A DNA stretch of 10,952 nt, taken from NCBI GenBank assembly GCA_030594665.1, contig JAUVET010000025.1, forward strand, positions 1-10,952, given 5' to 3'. Position 1 is the stretch's first letter. Each line of letters begins with the position of its first letter. The position numbers and the translations under genes are program-made. The notes below the pieces were generated by a model. It saw only the letters and a program-made list of their open reading frames with translations, ran no database searches and had not been told where the DNA came from. This document shows positions 5,437-10,952 of this stretch, in pieces. Source of the DNA: Methanosarcinaceae archaeon (GTDB taxonomy: Archaea > Halobacteriota > Methanosarcinia > Methanosarcinales > Methanosarcinaceae).

Positions 5437-6242
5437 TAAGGTGTGAATGGTTGATTCATTTGATTTACAAATCTATCCAGAACTTGCCTATTAATGAGTC
5501 GTAATTTATCGCTTAGTGCTCCTCTGCTAATATTCAATTTACGAGCAAGTTCGTCTAAGCCGACTCTTTTGGGCGATTCAAAATAACCCTCAGTCATTGC
5601 CATCTTTATGATGCTCAATTCATTTGACTTAAGCCAAACGTCTGGAATTTTTCCATGCTGATCCAAAAAATTGTTAATTGCATGGTCATTTCGTTTCAGT
5701 TTTCTAAATTCCAATAGATTAGCAGTCCCATATTCTCCTAATTGTTCTTCGTATTCTAATAAGCGTTCTTTTCCATTCAAACCATCAACTGTTGGGGAAA
5801 ACAGTTTATATGTTTCTCTATCCGGATATGCAATATAACTCGCTATTTCTCCAAATGGCAGATCCGTAATTTTAGTTATACAATTCAACGGATCATCTTT
5901 GCATGTTACTTCAAATATAGTGCCTATGTCTCCGTTTACAATTACTCGTGCATCTTTTATGCTTTTGCTGTTCAATGCATCATGTAATACATTCCTTATA
6001 GTCGATTGCCCTACAATTTGATTCAAATGGAATCTAACCGTTTGAAATGAATTTACTCTGCGTCCATAAAGAATTTGTAAAGATAACTCTTTATCCAATT
6101 TCGTTGATATGGACAAAAATGGACAATCATCGTGGATCACCTCAATTTCTCCATAATATATTGGATTGTCATCAGATAGCATATAGTCTATTGCTTCTAC
6201 GTTTTGGACTGTGCTCGTTCCCCTACCATCCTTTAATGCCAT
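5436..6242 (-). CDS. HTH_10 (bacterio-opsin-activator-type) transcriptional regulator, 268 aa
   Basis: The C-terminus (about residues 207-258) carries the archaeal HTH_10 signature: NELSIIKMAMTEGYFESPKR, then GLDELARKLNISRGALSDKL, a winged-helix DNA-binding domain common in archaeal regulators. The N-terminal about 190 residues form a sensor-like domain of unknown ligand, with IEVIHDDCPFLSI (33-45) as a landmark shared with the downstream gene product. The longer frame opens at a TTG at 6284. ATG at 6240-6242 is chosen because GGAGGT sits exactly 6 bases before it (6249-6254), which makes the first 14 codons of the longer frame leader sequence. It is the first gene of a two-gene operon. Targets are unknown. 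The paired gene downstream and ugd upstream are obvious candidates, but no shared operator was recognised. Confidence 0.85.
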   Translation of the reverse strand: MALKDGRGTSTVQNVEAIDYMLSDDNPIYYGEIEVIHDDCPFLSISTKLDKELSLQILYGRRVNSFQTVRFHLNQIVGQSTIRNVLHDALNSKSIKDARVIVNGDIGTIFEVTCKDDPLNCITKITDLPFGEIASYIAYPDRETYKLFSPTVDGLNGKERLLEYEEQLGEYGTANLLEFRKLKRNDHAINNFLDQHGKIPDVWLKSNELSIIKMAMTEGYFESPKRVGLDELARKLNISRGALSDKLRLINRQVLDRFVNQMNQPFTP

Positions 6243-6248
6243 AGTTCT

Positions 6249-6254
6249 ACCTCC
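6249..6254 (-). promoter_or_regulatory. Ribosome binding site deciding the regulator start
   Basis: GGAGGT on the minus strand, 6 bases before ATG 6242, is a strong archaeal ribosome binding site. It lies inside the longer TTG-initiated frame and argues against that start. Confidence 0.75.
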
Positions 6255-6416
6255 ATTTACAATTAATAAACTTTCACGACCCAATTATAGGGTATCCGTA
6301 CTAAATATTGCTTTAAAAGATCTCTCCAACAAATAGAAAGTATACACTATTCTGCAAAAGGTATTTCCATTTATCAAATGCACTTTTTAGTACGTATATG
6401 TTCTACATATGTTTTA

Positions 6417-6434
6417 TCGTGGATACATCCACGA
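6417..6434. repeat. 8-bp inverted repeat with 2-base spacer
   Basis: TCGTGGAT AC ATCCACGA is an 18-base near-palindrome in the region between the regulator operon and the end of ugd. ATATGTTCTACATAT (6396-6410), a 6-bp inverted repeat with a 3-base spacer, lies just beside it. Either could be a regulator binding site upstream of the operon, or fold as part of the ugd 3' untranslated region. No T-rich run supports a terminator here. Confidence 0.45.
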
Positions 6435-6470
6435 CACAGACGCCAACTGCCTGATATTTACTGTTTACAG

Positions 6471-6486
6471 CAGCAAGTTTTTGCTG
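6471..6486 (-). terminator. Short hairpin after ugd
   Basis: CAGCAA (6471-6476) pairs with TTGCTG (6481-6486) around a 4-base loop, about 30 bases past the ugd stop codon. The stem is only 6 bp and no U-run follows on the minus strand, so a role in termination or 3'-end processing is tentative. Confidence 0.3.
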
Positions 6487-6514
6487 TCTATTTCCTTGTT
6501 TCTGATATCCGATT

Positions 6515-7870
6515 TTACCAGCAAAGACCCACGTAATCGATATCCTGTTCAAGATCATCCGGCATTATCATGTGCCTGCCATCGATTACAATTCTGTTCT
6601 TCATGAGACCGAACTCTGAGTCGAGATCCCTGAACTCGTCCCATTCTGTCATTATCAGACATGCGTCCGCATCTTTGAGGGCACCGGCTGCGCTCATGTG
6701 ATAAGTGATATTACCGAATATCTTTTTCATCTCGTCCGATGCCATTTGGTCATAGGCTGTAACATCTGCCCCGAGGCGCAGGAGTTCAGCGATGACCGGG
6801 ATCGATCTGGATTCACGGATGTCGTCGGTATCGTTCTTGAATGCGAGACCGAGGACGGCGATCTTTTTTCCTTCAATGTTGCCGTTACCGTTACCATTGC
6901 TGTTACCATTGCCGTTACCATTGCCGTTGCCATCACCATTGTCGAGTTTGGCAATGAGAAGTTTTATCATCTCAAGTGGTTGGTGTTCGTTCACTTCGAT
7001 AACCGATTCGAGAAGAAGTGGGTCGTATCCGATGTCCTTTGCTTTGCCGATCAGTGCCTTGACATCCTTTGGGAAGCATGAACCACCAAAACCTGCGCCT
7101 GAATTAAGGAAACTTGGGGATATCCTGAGATCCGTGCCGACAGCCTGCATTACTTCGTAGGTGTTGATGCCGAGTTTCTTGCAGATATTCCCGATCTCGT
7201 TGGAGAAGGATATCTTTGTTGCAAGGAAGGAGTTGTTGACGTATTTTATCATTTCTGCGGTCTTTGGGTTGGTGTGCGTGATCTCACAGTCGAGGCGGCG
7301 GTAGAGTTCCGATACAATCACACTTGTGCGCTCGTCGATGGAACCTATCACGATCTTGTCAGGATGCATGAAATCATAAACTGCTTTGCCTTCGCGAAGG
7401 AACTCGGGATTCATGGCAATCCCGAAGTCATCTCCCGCGCGTTTGCCCGAGTATTCCTCGATCGTGGAGAGTACCACTTTTTCAGTTGTTTCAGGCACGA
7501 CAGTGCTTTTTACAACTACGATATGGTATCCCTCCTTCTTTGCGATGGCAACCCCAAGGCTTGCGCTGGCTGCGCGTATAATGGATAGGTCGATACTTCC
7601 GTCATCTCCAGATGGAGTGCCGACACAGATGAACGATACATCGGAATTTTTGACCGCGTAGTCATAATCCGATGTTGCGATAAGGTGATGTTCTGCATGT
7701 TTTTGCATCAACTCTTTAAGTCCGTCTTCATATATTGGCGGGATGCCTGCGTTTATTTGCTTAACTTTCTTCTCGTCAATGTCTATGCAGATAACCTCAT
7801 GCCCGAGTTCTGCAAAACACGCGGCTGATACTGTGCCTACGTAGCCTGAGCCTATTATTGAAACTTTCAT
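6515..7870 (-). CDS. ugd: UDP-glucose 6-dehydrogenase, 451 aa
   Basis: The family oxidises UDP-glucose to UDP-glucuronate with two NAD+ in the cytosol, supplying sugar acids for archaeal surface glycans and protein N-glycosylation. The motifs are complete. The N-terminal Rossmann fold has SIIGSGYVG (4-12) and acidic D30/D32, and VVVKSTVVP and AMNPEFLREG (152-161) follow. In the central helix, K209 and N213 sit in EMIKYVNNSF. The catalytic loop GAGFGGSCFPKD (258-269) has catalytic C265 and K268. The C-terminal NAD/UDP domain has LGLAFKNDTDDIRESRS (340-356). UDP-glucose fits the GGSCFPKD-type loop best, but related UDP-HexNAc or GDP-mannose dehydrogenases are hard to exclude. The oddity is a 21-residue Asn-Gly repeat (311-331) inserted between the dimerisation helix region and the C-terminal domain. 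The ATG at 7868-7870 follows an AGAGGG about 7 bases upstream. It is divergent from purP. Confidence 0.93.
   Translation of the reverse strand: MKVSIIGSGYVGTVSAACFAELGHEVICIDIDEKKVKQINAGIPPIYEDGLKELMQKHAEHHLIATSDYDYAVKNSDVSFICVGTPSGDDGSIDLSIIRAASASLGVAIAKKEGYHIVVVKSTVVPETTEKVVLSTIEEYSGKRAGDDFGIAMNPEFLREGKAVYDFMHPDKIVIGSIDERTSVIVSELYRRLDCEITHTNPKTAEMIKYVNNSFLATKISFSNEIGNICKKLGINTYEVMQAVGTDLRISPSFLNSGAGFGGSCFPKDVKALIGKAKDIGYDPLLLESVIEVNEHQPLEMIKLLIAKLDNGDGNGNGNGNGNSNGNGNGNIEGKKIAVLGLAFKNDTDDIRESRSIPVIAELLRLGADVTAYDQMASDEMKKIFGNITYHMSAAGALKDADACLIMTEWDEFRDLDSEFGLMKNRIVIDGRHMIMPDDLEQDIDYVGLCW
6878..6940 (-). repeat. In-frame hexanucleotide repeat encoding an Asn-Gly linker in ugd
   Basis: This 63-base tract is built of 6-base units (GTTACC, ATTGCC and close variants on the plus strand). 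It encodes 21 residues, almost all alternating Asn-Gly, with one Asp and one Ser. It lies at the junction of the central and C-terminal domains, where a flexible linker would be tolerated. The different synonymous codons show that the array has begun to diverge. Confidence 0.85.
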
Positions 7871-8101
7871 TGTGTGCCCTCTTTTGGTTATGTAAATTAT
7901 TGAAAGGTGTATATTAGTATAACGTTTTGCGGCGTGGTTGTGGGATATTTAGTGTATCTGCCTGATGTCACTTTCGGCAGATGCTGTAAACAGTTTGTAT
8001 TGGGAAATGAGGCTGTTGAATATATATAGCATTTTAAAATGTAATTCCGTAACCTTAAATACCAAATCGTACAATATAATATAAAATTTTGGGGTCAAAT
8101 A
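7871..8101. promoter_or_regulatory. Divergent ugd/purP promoter region
   Basis: This 231-base spacer serves two divergent genes. On the ugd side, minus-strand TATA-like sequence lies at about 7908-7920. In the middle, ATCTGCC (7956-7962) and GGCAGAT (7976-7982) form a 7-bp inverted repeat. TGCTGTAAACAGT (7982-7994) is the exact reverse complement of 6460-6472, beyond the other end of ugd. Several TATA-like runs lie before purP (8020-8090). Confidence 0.5.
8055..8061 (+). promoter_or_regulatory. TATA box for purP
   Basis: TTAAATA lies 41-47 bases upstream of the ATG at 8102 and predicts a start near 8084, giving a short leader of about 18 bases. ATTTTAAAAT (8032-8041) and ATATAATATAAAA (8074-8086) are alternatives in the same AT-rich stretch. 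Confidence 0.4.
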
Positions 8102-9172
8102 ATGATAACTAAAGAGCAAATATCGAATATACTTCAGAAATACGATACTGGTGATCTGGCTATTGCAACAGTGTGTTCACACTCAAGTCTCCAGATATTC
8201 CATGGAGCGCGCGAGGAAGGTTTAAGAACGATCGGTATTTGCTTGAAAAGCCCACCGCGTTTTTATGATGCATTCCCAAAAGCAAAACCGGACGAGTTTA
8301 TTGTTGTTGACAGTTATGACGACATAACAAATATCGTTGATGAACTTGTTGCGAAGAACGCCATCATTATCCCGCATGGATCGTTTGTAGAATATATGGG
8401 TGCGGATAATTTTGCAGAACTTGCAATACCGACATTTGGAAATCGGGAAGTTCTTGAGTGGGAATCTGATCGGGATATGGAACGGCAATGGTTGGAAAAT
8501 GCCGGCATCCACATGCCAAAAGAGATCCATGACCCAAAGGACATTGCGGGTCCTGTAATGGTTAAATACCACGGTGCAAAAGGCGGGCGCGGCTTCTTTG
8601 TTGCAAAGAACTATGAGGATTTCAAAGAGAATATTGATCCGAATGAAAAATACACAATACAGGAATTCATTGTGGGTACAAGATATTACCTCCATTTTTT
8701 CTATTCACCTATAAGAACAGAAGGATACCAGTTGAGCACAGGAACGCTTGAGATGCATAGCATGGACCGAAGGGTGGAGTCCAATGCTGATGAAATATTC
8801 AGGCTAGGATCTCCTCGTGAACTTGAAAGTGCAGGCATTCACCCGACGTATGTTGTTACAGGGAACGTGCCACTTATTGCACGGGAATCATTGTTGCCAC
8901 TGATTTTTTCACTTGGTGAGAGGGTGGTTGAGGAATCGCTTGGGATATTTGGCGGCATGATCGGCCCGTTCTGTCTTGAGACTGTAGTTACGGATGACCT
9001 TGAGATCAAGGTGTTTGAGATATCTGCCCGTATTGTGGCAGGTACCAATCTCTATCCTTCAGGCTCGCCGTATTCTGATTATATAGAAGAAAATTTTTCG
9101 ACAGGTCGAAGGATCGCCCAGGAGATCAAACTTGCTGTATCACTTGGGCAACTGGATAAGATTTTATCCTAA
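8102..9172 (+). CDS. purP: PurP, formate-phosphoribosylaminoimidazolecarboxamide ligase, 356 aa
   Basis: In archaeal purine synthesis PurP joins formate to AICAR using ATP, giving FAICAR, which is then cyclised to IMP. It replaces the folate-dependent PurH transformylase. The length is normal for the family. The N-terminal domain opens with ATVCSHSSLQIFHGAREEG (22-40), including the SHSSLQI nucleotide-binding region. The ATP-grasp core shows PVMVKYHGAKGGRGFFVAKN (151-170), a YTIQEFIVGTRYYLHFFYSP stretch (184-203), and the C-terminal metal/substrate region FEISARIVAGTNLYPSGSPY (305-324). The start ATG follows GGGGTC at 8091-8096 and has a TATA box at suitable distance. It lies divergent from ugd and 62 bases upstream of the FAD oxidoreductase, which may share its transcript. 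Archaea often carry several PurP paralogues, not all proven active; all expected motifs seem present here. Confidence 0.93.
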   Translation: MITKEQISNILQKYDTGDLAIATVCSHSSLQIFHGAREEGLRTIGICLKSPPRFYDAFPKAKPDEFIVVDSYDDITNIVDELVAKNAIIIPHGSFVEYMGADNFAELAIPTFGNREVLEWESDRDMERQWLENAGIHMPKEIHDPKDIAGPVMVKYHGAKGGRGFFVAKNYEDFKENIDPNEKYTIQEFIVGTRYYLHFFYSPIRTEGYQLSTGTLEMHSMDRRVESNADEIFRLGSPRELESAGIHPTYVVTGNVPLIARESLLPLIFSLGERVVEESLGIFGGMIGPFCLETVVTDDLEIKVFEISARIVAGTNLYPSGSPYSDYIEENFSTGRRIAQEIKLAVSLGQLDKILS

Positions 9173-9223
9173 TAACACCAATTTTAGATCACTAACGTAA
9201 CCGACAGATCATCGGGTTGTTAT

Positions 9224-9227
9224 GAGG
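9224..9227 (+). promoter_or_regulatory. Ribosome binding site favouring ATG 9235
   Basis: GAGG (within TGAGGCG) ends 7 bases before ATG 9235 but only one base before the in-frame GTG at 9229. The spacing supports the ATG. Confidence 0.5.
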
Positions 9228-9234
9228 CGTGCCT

Positions 9235-10638
9235 ATGAGTGTAAGTAACCAAATTCTTGAGAATGAGTATGACGTTGTTATTATAGGGGCAGGACAGGCA
9301 GGTATGTTTGCCGCAAATGAGCTGGCAGACCATAATCTTACTATACTGGCGATTGATGAAGGCAGGGATATTGACAGCCGGCACTGTCAAATGGATTCGA
9401 TCAATCTGTGCACACATTGTGTGCCGTGTGACATTATGTGCGGCGTGGGGGGAGCGGGAACCTTTTCGGACGGAACATTGAACCTGCGACCGGATATTGG
9501 AGGTGACCTTGCACAACTGACCGGGGATAAGGAGTATGCATGGGAACTTGTCAAGTATGTTGATGACATTTTCCTGCATTATGGAGCACCGCAGGATGTA
9601 TCAGATCCAAAGGACAGTGATGTTGAGGAGTTGAAACGCAGGGCAGCATCTGTTGGAGCGCGATTTTTGAATATAAAACAGCGTCATATCGGTTCTGACA
9701 ATGCACCAACCGTTATTGGCAATTTTAAGCATGATCTTGAAGCAAGAGGGATCAAGTTCTTATTGAATACAAAGGTTGATGACCTTGTGGTCGAGGGTGG
9801 TGTGTGCCACGGAGTTGTTCTTTCAGATGGACGCAGTATCAGGTCAAAGCATACGATACTTGCTCCTGGTAGGATTGGTGGCGAATGGGTCAATGAACTG
9901 ACAAACAGGCATTCAATTGAAGCACGTTACGGAGGTATCGATATCGGAGTGCGGGTGGAAGTGCCGGCAATTATTATGGACCCTGTGACAAAGATCAATC
10001 GCGACCCCAAGTTTCATATCAACACGCGCAGGTATGATGATTTCGTCAGGACATTTTGTACGAATGAGCACGGGTTTGTTGTTAAGGAAGAATATGAGGG
10101 TTTTATTGCGACGAATGGTCATTCTATGCGTAATACCGCATCCGAAAATACGAATTTCGCATTCCTTGTGCATGTTGAACTGACACATCCGATCGAGAAT
10201 ACAACAAAATATGCACGGTCAGTGGCAAAACTGGCTACAACGATCGGAGGTGGAAAACCTGTTCTCCAGAGGATGGGCGACCTTCGGCGTGGCAGGCGTT
10301 CGACAGAGAATCGCATTGCCCGAAATCCGGTGGTAAATACGCTAAAGGATGTGACCCCGGGTGATATTTCTATGGCTATGCCTCATCGTATTGTTATGGA
10401 TATTATTGAAGGACTGGAGACGCTAAACCAGATAATTCCGGGTGTTGCATCGGATTCTACTCTGTTGTACGCGCCCGAGATCAAGTTCTATGCAATGGAA
10501 GTACGGGTTGACCGGAATATGGAAACAAGTATGAAAAACCTGTTCGCAGCAGGTGACGGTGCCGGGCTTTCAAGGGACATTATCAATGCGGCTGCTACCG
10601 GAGTGCTGGCTGCACGCGGGATTTTGAAATTGGGCTAA
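9235..10638 (+). CDS. FAD-dependent oxidoreductase (COG2509-like), 467 aa
   Basis: This is a flavoprotein dehydrogenase of unknown substrate. Residues 11-41 form an FAD-binding Rossmann fold: YDVVIIGAGQAGMFAANELA, then the acidic end ILAIDEG. The C-terminal FAD motif is NLFAAGDGAGLSRDIINAAA. A GGAGTFSDGTLNL segment (72-84) is typical of the COG2509 group of uncharacterised FAD-utilising dehydrogenases. Just before it are cysteines C51, C59, C62, C65 and C69; the last four have ferredoxin-like spacing (CX2CX2CX3C). No signal peptide or membrane helix is seen, so it acts in the cytosol. ATG 9235 is chosen over GTG 9229 because a GAGG lies 7 bases before it. It follows purP by 62 bases on the same strand without a clear terminator, so cotranscription is possible, but no functional link to purine synthesis is known to me. 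Confidence 0.88.
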   Translation: MSVSNQILENEYDVVIIGAGQAGMFAANELADHNLTILAIDEGRDIDSRHCQMDSINLCTHCVPCDIMCGVGGAGTFSDGTLNLRPDIGGDLAQLTGDKEYAWELVKYVDDIFLHYGAPQDVSDPKDSDVEELKRRAASVGARFLNIKQRHIGSDNAPTVIGNFKHDLEARGIKFLLNTKVDDLVVEGGVCHGVVLSDGRSIRSKHTILAPGRIGGEWVNELTNRHSIEARYGGIDIGVRVEVPAIIMDPVTKINRDPKFHINTRRYDDFVRTFCTNEHGFVVKEEYEGFIATNGHSMRNTASENTNFAFLVHVELTHPIENTTKYARSVAKLATTIGGGKPVLQRMGDLRRGRRSTENRIARNPVVNTLKDVTPGDISMAMPHRIVMDIIEGLETLNQIIPGVASDSTLLYAPEIKFYAMEVRVDRNMETSMKNLFAAGDGAGLSRDIINAAATGVLAARGILKLG

Positions 10639-10697
10639 TTTAAAGTTCAACTGACATCGACTGGTGATGACAATTCAATGTTCCGGGAGAAAACTAT

Positions 10698-10716
10698 ATT
10701 TATTTATTTATTTATT
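10698..10716 (+). terminator. ATTT tandem repeat, T-rich terminator
   Basis: Four copies of ATTT followed by ATT lie 60-78 bases past the FAD gene stop. The T-rich plus strand suits archaeal termination of that transcript. The repeat overlaps the stop codon (10712-10714) of the convergent small gene. Confidence 0.5.
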
Positions 10717-10843
10717 CATCAAAACGTATGTATGCCTGACCACATGAAGTATAGAAACCTCCTTTCGGTGTTTCTGTGTTTGTATTAGGGTTTGTACGCT
10801 TTTCTTCTGTCGCCGTTTTTTGAGTCTCTGAAATTGTCACCAT
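10712..10843 (-). CDS. Candidate small protein, 43 aa
   Basis: The ATG at 10841-10843 is preceded by GGAGGG (10847-10852) only 3 bases away, one of the best ribosome binding sites in the window. The product is polar and Thr/Asn/Glu-rich (MVTISETQKTATEEKRTNPN), then turns into a Gly/aromatic tail with one cysteine: PKGGFYTSCGQAYIRFDE. The frame stays open upstream to ATG 10906, which would give 64 aa. In that longer reading the GGAGGG encodes Gly-Gly and would be coincidental. No membrane helix or known motif is visible. It faces the FAD gene convergently. A TATA-like site at 10935-10945 is placed for a leader of about 70 bases. The family is not recognised; it could be a small regulatory or structural protein, or a chance ORF. 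Confidence 0.45.
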   Translation of the reverse strand: MVTISETQKTATEEKRTNPNTNTETPKGGFYTSCGQAYIRFDE

Positions 10844-10934
10844 TGTCCCTCCGAATTGAGTAGCATTACACATTCTATCTGTGCCGACCATCCTCATAAT
10901 CGGCATCTGTGTAATTATAATTATGGCTATATTT

Positions 10935-10945
10935 GATATATATAG
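10935..10945 (-). promoter_or_regulatory. TATA-like element upstream of the small gene
   Basis: On the minus strand this reads CTATATATATC, about 30 bases before ATG 10906 and 90 before ATG 10843. Another AT-rich palindrome, TAATTATAATTA (about 10912-10923), lies between and could instead provide the TATA box. Confidence 0.35.
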
Positions 10946-10952
10946 TTATTGG

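Noticed and set aside
6409..6606. 65-codon plus-strand ORF over the ugd 3' end
   Set aside because: It overlaps the conserved C-terminus of ugd antisense, lacks a ribosome binding site and has no protein-like pattern.
6878..6940. Repeat array considered as a CRISPR or satellite
   Set aside because: The units are 6 bases without spacers, and they sit in frame inside a gene.
6698..7081. Plus-strand ORF across ugd containing a Val/Thr/Ile/Ala repeat
   Set aside because: It is the antisense reading of the Asn-Gly repeat and of a fully motif-complete dehydrogenase gene. It has no ribosome binding site or family resemblance.

Overview
This window looks like archaeal, probably euryarchaeal, chromosomal DNA. 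The strongest sign is an archaeal-type purP (the ATP- and formate-dependent step of purine synthesis). Supporting signs are a bacterio-opsin-activator-type (HTH_10) regulator, two short secreted proteins with pilin-like N-termini, archaeal TATA boxes about 25-30 bases upstream of starts, and GGAGG-type ribosome binding sites. An anaerobic methanogen or a related lineage is plausible, but the sequence alone does not fix the lineage. I see no rRNA, tRNA, CRISPR array or complete insertion sequence.

Layout. Positions 1-403 hold no firm gene, only a possible 57-codon minus-strand ORF followed by a hairpin. At 404-1121 two small genes of unknown function converge and overlap at their 3' ends: a soluble 138-aa protein (+) and a 107-aa two-helix membrane protein (-). 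At 1242-2693 (-) is an AAA-type ATPase with a DUF4143-like C-terminus, whose TATA box sits inside a 16-bp inverted repeat. Divergent from it, 2835-3828 (+) encodes two tandem paralogues, each with one hydrophobic N-terminal helix and a small beta-rich extracellular domain. They converge by 4 bp on a coiled-coil, C-terminally anchored membrane protein (3825-4361, -).

At 4690-6242 (-) is a two-gene regulator operon. The first product has an HTH_10 DNA-binding domain. The second seems to share its N-terminal sensor-like domain but lacks the HTH, and its ribosome binding site lies in the stop-codon region of the first gene.

At 6515-7870 (-) is a UDP-glucose 6-dehydrogenase with an unusual Asn-Gly repeat between its domains. 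Divergent from it is purP (8102-9172, +), followed by a FAD-dependent oxidoreductase with a ferredoxin-spaced cysteine cluster (9235-10638, +). A small minus-strand gene with a strong ribosome binding site (10712-10843) closes the window.

The parts do not form one obvious pathway. ugd supplies nucleotide-sugar acids for surface glycans, and the pilin-like and coiled-coil proteins are also cell-envelope components, so the middle of the window leans towards the cell surface. purP and the FAD protein are metabolic. The most unusual signals are in-frame hexanucleotide repeat tracts in two unrelated enzymes, the dyad-embedded ATPase promoter, the HTH/no-HTH regulator pair, and the tandem pilin-like pair. 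Three starts are moved here on promoter or ribosome-binding-site evidence: ATPase to 2693, HTH_10 regulator to 6242, FAD protein to 9235.
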